From: Rhynchosporium graminicola
Taxonomy: Eukaryota; Ascomycota; Leotiomycetes; Helotiales; Ploettnerulaceae
Assembly: GCA_900074885.1 (NCBI GenBank)
Contig: FJUW01000032.1
Location: forward strand, 62,001 to 126,000
Direction: 5' to 3'
Length of the DNA stretch: 64,000 bases
Shown here: one piece after another, positions 47,013-58,167 of the stretch
How positions within the stretch are numbered: position 1 is the first letter of the stretch
Layout of the letters: every line of letters starts with the position of its first letter
Position numbers and translations under genes: made by a program
Notes under the pieces: model-generated
What the model saw: the letters and a program-made list of their open reading frames with translations, nothing else
The model's database searches: none
Told to the model about the DNA's origin: nothing

Positions 47013-47056
47013 GATGAGATGAGCTGAGATGAGCTGAGATGAGCTGAGATGAGATG
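47013..47056. repeat. (GATGAGCTGA)n 10-bp repeat
   Basis: Unit gatgagctga occurs about four times, ending in a shortened copy. It is preceded by (GGCACA)n at about 46950-46978. Confidence 0.8.
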
Positions 47057-48109
47057 CTGGACGGGCATTTTCACCCACCTGTTTGTTCGCATGACCTTTG
47101 AAAGTGAGCGTGAGCTTACAGTGGGCATCAGACTAAGTACAACGTTAACTCATCCATTTCTACCGTGTTAAAATATATTTCAGCGTGTCACATCCATCCG
47201 GAAAATAATAGTGAATGCTTATAGCGTGTTTATTCGTTACTATGTCTTACAGTGCCTCTGACTTCTGGTGTGACATGAGCTGCTTTCATCTATCTCCCTC
47301 TCCCAGGCCTCATGCCGCCTCCAAAACTTCTCTACATGAAGCCTACGTTCCGAATGCTGATATCACTGCCTGCCTATACCTACCGAAGATGCTGGATAAC
47401 GTGTGTTCCAGAAAAACTAATCGGTTTTGAGATAGGCTCTCCCAAGTGCAGGTAGGTGCCTATTTTCCAGGTTTCGATACAGCCACCTGCCATTCTGCGT
47501 TTGGAGCAAAGAATTCATGTTTTCCAGTCAGCAATGGAATCAACCGGCCGGTGTGCTCCGCTTCTATGACTGACCTCTTGCTCGCTGCTCCAAGGCTCCA
47601 GGGACAACACTCTGACCTGCCACTTCAGCGATCCCAGCCTGAGACGTGCAGAAACTTGCCTTCTCTCTCTGCCTGTTCTAAGCTTCGGGGCAAACATTTC
47701 GGCTTGACTGTGTTGACGACAGCAGCGTATGAAGATGAAATGTACACTATGAAACAAGTACCCATGTGATGATGGTTGATGGTTCTAGCGACTGAATACT
47801 CACTCAAGAACAATGAATATAAAAATATCACGTCCTTCTTCTACATCCTTTGAAGCATTTGTAGGTCCTTACCTCTCAGCGTACCTACCTATACTTACGC
47901 CCTCCACGGCGATTGTCTACAAGTGAGGCTCATGTTATTCCAAGTGTTCCTGTGTAACAGCCCGGAGCTCAGCCGCTCCCCTGTGACAATTCGCTTGGCA
48001 TCTTTAAACATCACTTGGCTCCGACCCCACCAACAACCCAAATCTTCAACACCCAGAGCTTCGTGCTTCACCACCTTCCATCAAAACACAACCAAATATA
48101 AACCCAATC

Positions 48110-51100
48110 ATGCCTTCCTACAGCTCTACAACGCTGTTGGTAACCATAGCCGTCGTGCTTCTCTTTGCACGACCAGCTTCTGCCTTTGGCGCGGGAAATA
48201 TTGCTGCAGTTGCCAAAATAGAGGGGTCGAATTGTACGTCCCATGTCAGGCCTTCACGGCATCTGCTAACCTTCCCAGGGCGTCATGGAGATATCGAAGA
48301 TACCCTTCTCACCCTACTGATGTCGCGAGCGGCTGGTGGAAAGAAATTCGATAAGATATCGGTGGCTAGAGTCTATTTCGGAAACTGGTTACGGGATTAC
48401 TGTAGGTTGAGCTTACACGTTTAGGACAATGCCGTCAACTTCTCAGCTAACGTATTTGTCTGCAGCTCAAGCAATCGATGTCGGTACCGTCAAATACGTG
48501 TCTGCGGAAGCTATCCGTATTCTGCTATGGGTTTTGGGATTCATGACTTTCGGATTCGGAACCAAGGAATTCGAAGTCACGACCGAGCGCCTGGGTTGTT
48601 ACCGTCCCGAAGATCATATCGACAACCCAAAGGATTACGCAGATAATATCGATGCTACACAATATGACCACAGACTTCGTGGTCCGGTTGATGAGCGGGT
48701 CGAGCTGGCTGTCGATCCGTATACCGGTCTGAAGAATTACATCGCGAATGAGCGCGCGGGTTGCATGACATCTGCTCTGCATGTCCGTCAGCTCTTTGGC
48801 CGATGCATTCAGCTTGGCAGATCGTACAACCGAAGCAGAAATAAGGACGAGCTTTACGAATCTCTTCGTCTCCTGGGAACTGCCCTTCATTGCTTGGAAG
48901 GTAAGCTTATTTGTCCACAAGACAAAACTCAGCTAATGTTTTAGACTACTCCGCACACAGTAACTACATAGAACTAGCTCTTATCGAAATGGGCGAGCGT
49001 GACATTTTTCCCCATGTTGGTCGTCGAACAATGATGCGTCTTCAAGGTGCCCGAAGTGAAGTCTTTCCCATTGTCACGGGTACATTTGGTGGTGTCGATT
49101 TCCTCCATTCCGTCATGGGTGAGGTCTCGGACAAGGCTACTCAGAGTGAAATCCAAGAACTTGAGGGCACTATCCAGCAGCAAGCAAATGGGGACACTAG
49201 TCTACTCCAAGATCTCCTGGACAAAATTCCAAAGGGTATCTTTGGCGACAAGGATCAGGGCGGAAAGGCAGAAGAGCTCAAGATGAACGCTACCGAAGCT
49301 CAGATGCATCAAACTCGCGTATCTCCTCGTCAACCCGAAGAGTTCACAATCCAGATGCAAGCAGTCGCTGCACAGATCAAGCCTATCATGGCGTGGCACG
49401 ATGAGATCATGCTGTCTATCACTGAGGCTATTGAGAAAATTCCCATCCTTCCTAACCTTATCGAGCAGCTCGAGGGACAAGTCAATATGTTTGTTTTCTC
49501 GCTGATTGCTCCATTTGTCCTGCCCATCATCAGCCAGATCAAGAACGAGTTGAACACTGGTTCTTCGGAAATCATTCAGAGCAGCAAGGACAAGCAATTG
49601 ATTGTCTTTCATGACGACAATTGTTCTGACCCTACTCATTCTATGCTTTCAAAGGACCATTTCTCTAATGTGAGTGCATCTCCCTTTTTGCAACCATGCC
49701 TAATCATATCAGGTCCTTAACGAGCCAGCCGGTAAGATCGCATCTGAAGTTCTTAAATGGGTTGTCCCTCAAATAATCCAATGCATGGATGATGAACGAG
49801 TGGACGTCGATCGAACTATCAATCGCATCATCGCTGGTGTCTTTCATCATCCCGCTCAACGTAATTTAGGCGATGATGGGGCTTCAGATGGTCGTCGTGC
49901 CATGTTCCAAGTCGTCGAGCAATGGTGGCAATCCCAGGGATACAACCAAAACGAGCTTCGTCAGCAGCTCAGTCGAAATGGTGTCATGAACGGTGAGAAC
50001 CACAAGCCCGGAGTTCAGGATTCAGGACACGGTTGCTGCAAACCTCTGGGTATGGCCAAGTCTTCTGGTGGCACCTCTGGTACTGCTGCTGGTGGTTTGA
50101 TGGGCGGCATACAGTCTGCTCTCAGTGGTGGAGGCTCGGGAGGTTTCGGAAGTTCTTCTGGAGGATATGGTTCTGGTCAAAATCAGGCCGTCAATCAAGA
50201 AATCAGCAACTTTGCAAGCGAAGTCGCTGGCGGTGGAGCTCTTGGCGGAATTATCGGTTCTCTCGCTGGCGGCTTGGGAGGGTCGCTCCTCAGCGGGGCA
50301 TTTGGTGGCTCTGACGAACCAGAGACCAAGCAATATCAGCAACAAGGCTATAACCAATCAGGCGAATATCAACAGACTACAACTGAGTACGGACGTAGTG
50401 GTAACCAGTACGCTCAAGCCGAGTACACGCAGACTCAACGTCAAGACGGAGGACGTCAGCAAGAGTATCAACGATATGAGCAAGACAGTCAGGGGGGAAG
50501 TCGCTTCGAGCAACGCCGAGAAGAACGTCCTCAAGGTGGAAGCTATGAGCAATCTGAGCGTCAAGAGTACGGAGGCGGCTACCAACAGCCTTCCAGACAG
50601 CAATACGGTGGACAAACTGGGTACGGAGGTGGATATCAAGAGTCTACACGCCAGCAATACGGTGGACAAGAAAGCTACCAAGAGCCAGCTCGTCAAGAAT
50701 ATGGTGGGCAGACCGGTTATGGAGGGACTGGATATCAAGAACCTGTACGCCAGCAATACTCTCAGCCCCAACGCGAGGAGTATGGTGGTGCAGCTCGTGG
50801 CTACGGCGAGCAACCATCATACGGCGGCGGCAATGAAGCCGGTTGGGGCCAGCCCGAACGTCGAAATTCAAGAGGTAGTCGAAACAGTAGCAAGGAGCGT
50901 AAGCAGTATGGAGGAAGACGCAACAAGAGTCCTGACAGCGATGACGAGAAGAAGCAGCGTCGCCGTCAGAAGAGTCCTGATAGCGATGATGAGAAAAAGC
51001 ACCGTCGACGACAGAAGAGTCCCGATGGTGGGGATGAGCGTAGAGGCGGCTATGGTCGTGGTGGACGTCAGAAGAGTCCGGATAGTGATGAGGAGAAGAA

Positions 51101-51215
51101 GTATAAGAAGCGCAATAAGTCGAGGGATAGGAGTGGAAGTCGGGAGCGCAGGGGAAGTAACGAGTACGGTGGTGGGAGACGAAAGAAGAGTGACGAGTAT
51201 GAGAGAAGATGGTAG
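48110..51215 (+). CDS. het-c: HET-C heterokaryon incompatibility protein
   Basis: Exons 48110-48233, 48279-48401, 48466-48900, 48945-49669 and 49713-51215 (introns 45, 64, 44 and 43 bp, all phase-consistent) give 969 aa, close to Neurospora HET-C. A signal peptide ends after ARPASA (residue 26). The Het-C domain includes FGAGNIAAVAKIEG, WRHGDIEDTL, VYFGNWLRDYSQAIDVGTVK, GFGTKEFEVT, RLGCYRPEDHIDNPK and CLEDYSAHSNYIELALIEMG. In Neurospora, alleles of het-c differ in a short region and act with a HET-domain partner to kill mixed cells. Exon 5 adds a glycine-zipper-like hydrophobic stretch (GGALGGIIGSLAGGLGGSLL). After it come a Q/Y/G-rich segment with RQQYGG repeats and a charged tail with four KSPD units. 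No HET-domain partner gene is seen in the window. Confidence 0.95.
50560..51120 (+). repeat. Coding repeats in the HET-C tail
   Basis: First, 3-4 units of R-Q-[QE]-Y-G-G-Q with intervening GYQE-type segments. Then four units beginning KSPDSDDEKK or close variants, separated by Arg/Gln-rich linkers. Confidence 0.8.
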
Positions 51216-54200
51216 GGAGTCTTCATGGGATGATGAGGAATGAAGTGATGAAGATGACGATGACGATGATGATGGGTGGTTGGGTCTGTGATATCCTTGG
51301 TATTGGATAGGGTTGATAAGACTGTAGTGTTAGAGGGATGGTGGGCGGCATTGTCGATTTATAGACTCAGCGGGATGCGAAAATTGGCTAGATCCTTTCA
51401 TATTGCATGCCTTTTCAACCATCACATACTTAAACTGCAACTAGATTTTGCCTTCTTCTACACAAGCAAAAGAGATAAGTGAAGAGTTCTTGAGATCGGA
51501 AATCTCTCCTGGTGTAATTCTGTGAGACATTTTGAATGAGAGAGATTTGATGTATGGATGGATGGGAATGAGAGGAGTGCCTAGGTAGGTATGTAGTATT
51601 GAGTCTTGAGACTTTTTGACAATTTTTGGAGATTAAGATGTTTATGCGTGGGGTGAATATGATGGGCGTGTTGAATTTGAGGGATGGAGACTTGAGGGTC
51701 TGGAGACTGGACTCTCCTTGTGGTGGATATGAAGATGGTTTCGAGCCTTGTGAAGGGAGTAAGGATTTGTGTGGTGCTGATTATTGTTGTCGGGCTTGGC
51801 TGTGTAGGTGGTTAGGTAGGTAGGTACTTGTAGGTAGTTTGGAATTTTCTTGTGAGGTAGGGCACCACGTCGTGAGGAATAGGCGAGTTGGAGTTTGGAA
51901 GCTGGAAGATGTGTGTTGGGTATATTTGGGAATGGGGGGTATGTGAGTAGGGGATGATTAGGCCTGGCCTGGTATTGGGGCTGTGGAGCGTGGATGACCA
52001 TGAGTCTAGCCGGTGAGTACGTAGGTAAGTAGGGTGTTGTGATAGTCGTATCCTCGGTTAATGATCCGAAAACAAACATAAGCTGAATTAAAATCGTACC
52101 TTTCATTCAATTTTCTCTCACCTTCTGAGAAATTCTCTCTTACGGCTTGTATACAAGAGCCAATTCATTCAGCGGATTGAGTCTTCAGCCATGCTCTTTG
52201 CAAGATCGCTGGAAATGAAGTGAGCTTGAATTTCTTTGTAAATGGGAGGTGTGGTGAGAGTGAATAATATCGACGACAAGAAGTTCAGGTTAATTATACC
52301 TGAAATGACAGCAGCATCTTCCATATTCAAACTTATATATATGCAATTTTAGGTGTGAAAGCTTGGTTCGAAAGACACGAAGCAGAAGGATGTTTGATGT
52401 AGAGCAGGCAGGAACAGGCGCCAGAAATAGTTTAGCCTGGGAGGTAAGCTTATAGTGGAAGTTGGATATAGTTTCTATCTATATGTGATTTGCTTATATG
52501 TAGGTTGATAGGAATAGGTTATCATGAGACATTAGTTAATATGAGCGTAAGGAAGACTCTAGTACCCACTGAAAATAAGATATACACAGCATATCGCAAG
52601 CAGCGTGGATAAAAGAAAAACGGACCACAACATGGACGGAAACAGACTATTTATGGGCAGAAAGGCATTGTTATTTTTGCATGCTAGTATAATGGGAGCT
52701 TGATCTCAAGTGATATCGCGAGGAGGAACCTGAATATTGTCCATTTTGAATTTGACGTGGATGAAATGACTCAGTGAATCTTGTAGGTTAAGTGAGATAT
52801 CACGAGTAACACGACAGCAGAACTTAAATCGACAACAGGGTTTCTCCTGATAGCGAGAAATCCCGAACTTGGATCGCTTCTTACTGAGAGCCGAAGAGGT
52901 GTCTTCTGTAGATTTCGGAACCACGGGACCTCGAGGGCGTCAAGCTCTGTGTAAACATTATCAAATATAGTTATGATATACTCGATGATTTTTTTTTTTT
53001 ACTGCACTGAGGACTATTACTACACTGAGGTCTGAGGAGTTTCTGAGCACTGAGTCTACGCGGGTGCTGTTCTTTTATAGCTTGAGGTCATGATTTTATA
53101 ATGGTATCGCTTCATACCACTTCGTGCAAATTGCTCTGTCATCAAGAAATTCACTTTGCTGGCTCAAGAACCTCCCTTCTTACTATCTGGGCCTGTGAGA
53201 TCATCAGATCAGACAAATATGAGTTCGATTGAAGATTCTCATTTAGTCAATAGTTTTTGGCTTCCCAAGAAAGAACGAAAATGATCAGCTACAGAAGGAG
53301 TTACTGTTCTCGGCTCGATCTAGGTGTGAATGTATTCGCCCTTTGAAAATATTTGAAGTACGAACGGTTTATATGCAGCTCTGTGTTCTGGCGAGAGGTC
53401 GGTTTATGTAGAAAAATAATTAGAATCCGGGACAGATCCAGGCATGTTTATACTGCATCACTTGTTTCTTGATGAAGGAGATTGATAGGATAGGAGGTAT
53501 TGGCTACATACGGTTCAGCGACGATACCTAGGAATGTATGAATCGACAGACTGTGAGAGCAAGTTCTTCGCGACTATAGACCTGACAATGGGAAATATGT
53601 GTACTAATGATTCATGGTTGCCTTACAAAATCATCTGCTGTTGTGAGATCAAGATGGTTGAAGTAAACAACACATCTCGCTTGACAGAAACCATGCATGG
53701 GGCTCGGGATTTGTTGTACCTTGACATCGAATAATGTGCATTAATTTTGCATGCTGCCAGCTGCCTTTCCAAACCCCAAACCCCTCAAAGAAAACATTGC
53801 AAAGAACTCGAGTACAACGATTGTATATTTTGGAGAGTAGGTAGGTAGGTAGTCAGAAATTATTTCGCAAATTTAGGTTCCATGTTCAGTTGACAGCCCT
53901 GACTCGCAATCATGGACACAGTGCCACAGTGGACCTGGGGAAAAAGGTAAAAGGCCAACTCCACTGTGGATGGCTTGTGCTTTCCCCAGATCCACTGTAT
54001 TGCGAAGTATCCCTCCCCCTGGATAGAGGGTCGCTTCAGTGAATTCAATTTTCTTGAAGGAGTCGCATACCTGTGTAATGCAACCAAAATCGAGAGGAAA
54101 TACCTCGGTGGTGCATGTAAGTAAGGTAGGGGACGTACAGGCTGAATACAGATGAATTCCAGCGATCAATGCGCTACATTTCCAGCGACTCCGAGCCTGA

Positions 54201-54748
54201 AGCAGCACTGCGGGGGGGTCTGTGTTCCAGGGGCATATCCCTGAAACTTTACGGAGGATGTGGGCAATGCTCACATCACATCACATCATCCACTTTCCCC
54301 ACGACGGGAGTGATCTCCCCGCGGGGCCTTGTCAAAGACGACGACGTCCTTTAAGGGCACGACCACAATAATATCGTAAATTGGCCTAATAATTAGATGG
54401 TAAAATGCGTCCAATTGATATGGGATTATAAGCGCATGGAGGGCATCGATATCTCCAAAACACAGCTGCTCGCCATCCTCATGATGGTCGCATGCGTAGG
54501 ATGGCCCCAAGAGGGTCCCCACTTTTAACCAAAGAGGGGGTGGATGTGGTTGGCCGGGGGGATTGGCGCTATTTTAAGCCAACCAGCCAACCTGCCAGCC
54601 AGACGAGCCTTCCTATTCCAATCCAATCCCGCACCTCTCCCTTCCCGCCATTCCTTCTCTCCTTCATCTTCCGGTGAAAATCCTCAACTCGACGAACTTC
54701 ATCCAACAACCACTCTACTCCCCCATCTCAAAACCATCAACAATCATC
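51216..54748. other. Gene-poor stretch, 3.5 kb
   Basis: No domain-bearing frame on either strand. AGGTAGGT-type elements at about 51585, 51815 and 53838. A poly-T run at about 52988. A (CACAT)n tract at about 54272, and the ATP9 promoter at the right. Confidence 0.5.
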
Positions 54749-55536
54749 ATGAACTCCATCGCACAACTCACTGCCCGCACGGCACGTGTCAATGGCGCCT
54801 CTGCTATGAGACAGACAACCCCAATTGCCCGTCGTGCATTCACAAATGGTAAGCTGGCGCGTCCATCTCATCCCATCCATCCCATCCCATCCGATCAACA
54901 TCAACATCAACAGCTTCCCCGAGCTTCAACTTCCATCTATACCTTGGCAGCATCGAGTCAATGGATCACCTGCTAACATATCTTCAACTGTACAGGCCCA
55001 TCTGCCTCCGTTTCCCGCTTCCAAGCTCCAGCTCGTAACAGCGGTCTCCTGATGAGCCGCTCCATGCTCAAGAACACCGCACAAAACCTTGCCCGCAACC
55101 AATCGCGTGGTGTAGCTGATGTCGCTGTTGGTGCTGCTATCCTCGGTGCCGGAAAGCTCATCGGAGCTGGTGTCGCTGCTGCTGGTCTTATCGTAAGTTG
55201 ACACGATGTTTACATTTTCAATTGAGTCACTTGGAGCTATCAGGAGCTGGTGAAGAAAACAAAAAAATCTTGCCCACAGTAATTGTGTGTCCATTGAGAT
55301 ACTTTGTCCACATCACGCACTCTTCACCCATCCAATTGCTGAAGTCAAGCTAACAATCTTCCAAGGGTGCCGGAACTGGTATCGGAACGGTGTTTGGTTC
55401 GCTCATCACCGGTGTTGCCCGCAACCCATCCATGCGTGGTCAACTCTTCTCATACGCCATTTTGGGTTTCGCTTTCGCTGAAGCCACTGGACTGTTCGCC
55501 CTCATGGTGTCCTTCTTGATCCTGTTCGCCATGTAA
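54749..55536 (+). CDS. ATP9: ATP synthase subunit 9 (subunit c), nuclear-encoded mitochondrial precursor
   Basis: Forms the proton-carrying c-ring of mitochondrial F1Fo-ATP synthase. Exons 54749-54848, 54996-55192 and 55366-55536 (introns 147 and 173 bp) give a 155-aa precursor. Exons 1 and 2 encode a long Arg/Ser/Ala-rich, acid-free presequence ([20 protein letters not shown] and onward). The mature part has two hydrophobic helices: [20 protein letters not shown] with glycine packing, and [20 protein letters not shown], which carries the essential Glu at residue 138. The polar loop has ARNP. This arrangement matches the nuclear copy of Neurospora and relatives, where the presequence is a standard targeting example. 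Intron 1 contains short CATCC and ATCAAC repeats. Confidence 0.97.
54866..54913. repeat. (CATCC)n and (ATCAAC)n repeats in ATP9 intron 1
   Basis: Imperfect catcc units pass into three aacatc units. Located inside the first intron. Confidence 0.75.
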
Positions 55537-57098
55537 ATGGTTTACTTGTACTACCAACACACATTACATATTTCCTTACGTCAGGAGAGACTTGAAAGAT
55601 GATGGACGATGGGGTGGATAGTGGAATCGAGCGAGGCTTTTGATGGATGATGCGTGCATAGTGAATAGAAAAAAGCTCTAGCCATTGTGTACAATAATGG
55701 AATTGCAAAACACGAACAACCACTTAATTGATCTTCTGGCGTTGTGCGGAGCCTTACTTTGAAATAGAAGCTGTGAATGACATGTCAAAGCTACTTGGAA
55801 GCTGTCCTGGAGATGTACAAATAAAAAGCCTTTGCTTGATAGCTTCCAAAATCTTGCTTCCCCGGGCCACATCACAATCCGTCCGAGCGAGCCGAGAGAC
55901 TCCGTGGCCTCCACGTGACATCAAACACTTCTTAAAATTGGAAGCTGGCTTTGCTTTTGAGCTTGATTAAAAATTTCTTCGTTGAGATGAACTCGTTGAA
56001 AATCTTTCGTGCTCTGCTGTCACAGTGTCACAATGCCATATCATTTTCGGTCATTCTTCGAAAAAGTCACCAGTCACATCATGCTCGTCGAACGGATGCG
56101 ATGTGAAGCTAGATAGGTAAGTGTGTTGGCTTTTGCTGGATGGTGTTAGATTGATACTGTGCTGGAAGGACTCTGATTCAGATTCGGAATCAGATGATTC
56201 GAAGACATCCATGACTATTGCTGCAAGCGATTTTACCTCCGTTTGAGGATTGGGGATTGAGGATTTGTTAGTTGGATAGTTGGTTGGTTGGTAGGTTGGA
56301 TGGTTGGTATGTGTATCGAGTACTGTTGATATCTCGAACGGATTCAGAATTGAATTAGAGGTGGGAGTGTGAGAGAGGTGGTGGGAGAGGGAGGTAATGC
56401 TTGAATGGGAATGTGAATGTGAATGCTTAGGTTTATTATGAGGCTACCGAGGTTTTTGGATGGTCGGGTAGGTAGGTAGGTGGGTAGGTATGTAGTAGGA
56501 GGGCATGATAGGCAGGCAGGTACTCGTTCATAAGTGAAGTTTGAAATTTGAAAACGTGCGGTATTGAGATTTCTGGAGCGTACTTTGTCTTACCTCACGG
56601 GAAGACAGGAAAGTTTGTGTAGATACATAGATGTATGTGTGTTAGGTGTTGTGAGATATATTCGTGGATCGAGATGAGTTTAGACGACTATGACTGCTAA
56701 AGGTAAGGTAGTCTCACTTGTTTTGTTGAGTTTCTAAGAACGAGGACGAAAAGTCGTGTAAGATTGTGGTATTGATATCTTTATCCAAAAAACAATCTTC
56801 TGCTAACGGAAAACAAATGTCTTCATCGGCGTCGTTTCCATGAATTGTACAGGTTAACAATATGAAACAGCTCGGTCCCCTCAATAGATTGCGAATCGTA
56901 GCTTCTTGCACTTGACTTAGTATCTTCCCTCCCTCCGTACATCAGGGAAATAACCGTGTAGGCAGATAGCTAAAGAAGGAAAACCAAGACATGAAAGTCT
57001 GCATCTATTAAATAGGGACGGTGGAAGAAACAGAAAGTCTTTCTCTATATATTTTGCTGTAGAGGTTGGCGATGCTGCTGATAGGGTCGTATACGATG
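55537..57098. other. Gene-poor stretch, 1.6 kb
   Basis: Short frames only. Contains a run of GTAGGTAGGT at about 56467-56490 and a (GTTG)n-like tract at about 56270-56305. No gene recognised. Confidence 0.5.
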
Positions 57099-57712
57099 TC
57101 AGGTTGTGGAGGAAGTTAGACCTGACCGCAAGTTCCGATCTTCTAATTCCTGCGCCTCACTCCAACCGTACCCCATGCCTCTCAATGGAGTCATTTTGAG
57201 GTGTGTGCGTGTGCTGAGCAACCGCAAAATCTTCACAAGGAATCTTCCACTCCCATGATCCGAGAGTGGAATGCCATCATGGTCTGACACTGGACCATTT
57301 GCAAAGTCGTGAAAAGAATGCAAAGTTTTGACGGTGTCATACCACTCCTTTGCAAGCCATAGACTCTTCTCAGATGCGGTGGTGCTGGACTCTGCTGGCG
57401 AGCATCGCGCAAAATATTCTGCCAATAGCCATTAACTATTTTACCCATCAGCTCTGTGATGACACTCATGTACCAGGTTAGATACTAACCCGATCTGTAC
57501 TTACTTCCTGGGAAATTGAAAGCCCTAAGAGTCATCCGAATTAGAGAATTAGCATGCTTTGATGTATTCCCTTCAAAGTCTTTCGAATCTTGTTCACCTA
57601 AGAAGTCGACAGTCAGGAGGACCTCAAAGATGTCGTCATGCTTCATGTATCGAACAAATCTTTCCTCTGGGTGCTGAACACTTGATATGCGCCCTTCATC
57701 AGCTCTCCGCAA
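57099..57712 (-). CDS. Possible small protein, 175 aa, unknown
   Basis: A tentative two-exon model: 57505-57712, then 57099-57418, across an 86-bp intron with GTAAGT and GGCAG. The first part reads MRRADEGRISSVQHPEERFV and DIFEVLLTVDFLGEQDSKDF. The second part is LWLAKEWYDTVKTLHSFHDF and ends LRSGLTSSTT. Another acceptor (ATAG) would use a different frame equally well. No domain is recognised, and the pieces could be remnants of an older gene. Confidence is low. Confidence 0.3.
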
Positions 57713-58167
57713 GAAAAGCCCACGTCAATGACATCCATTGGCTGCCCTTGTTGTTAGGGGCTGTTTAGTGCGCGCGAGAAAGATGTTTTTTTCCTCGTTT
57801 GACTATGTTCTATCAAAGGGGTTCAAGGACCTTTCGACGTACGTCACAGGGAACCACGGTTGGTGCCATGGCGATGGGTGAGACGAAAGCATTATTTTGA
57901 ATGGGAAGCGGAGAGGAAGAGATTTCTCATCACCGCTTTCTGGCAAATTTATGGGCGGGTTCAGCCTAGGGAGCCATTCCTGAGGTAAGCGTCGTGAAAG
58001 AGATCCATGAGCTGCATACCCCCGTATGAGTGACAAATCCAGCTTTCGACTCTCCCAGAAGGGGCGGACTTTCAGAACCCAAGGCTCGACCATGACAAGA
58101 GTCGTTTGATACTTTCTGGAACCTCTGCATGTACGACGGTTTTGAAGGATGACTTGAATCATGCTTG
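57713..58167. other. Intergenic, 455 bp
   Basis: A 119-codon minus-strand frame (57803-58162) lies just downstream of the ankyrin-CorA stop, without recognisable features. Probably the 3' UTR of that gene. Confidence 0.45.

Larger units (their letters stand above)
45650..48109. other. Repeat-rich non-coding stretch, 2.5 kb
   Basis: Upstream of the HMG-box gene. A dense series of different short tandem repeats lies at about 45.85-47.06 kb (listed separately); the rest has short frames only. The right end is the het-C promoter. Confidence 0.6.

Noticed and set aside
50358..50813. Antisense hydrophobic, Leu-rich open frame opposite het-c
   Set aside because: Complement of Gln/Tyr/Gly-rich codons gives Leu/Val-rich sequence automatically; no independent support.
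50125..51243. 372-codon open frame overlapping the het-c tail in another forward frame
   Set aside because: It follows from the repetitive codons of the het-c tail; the het-c frame has the homology and its splice junctions.
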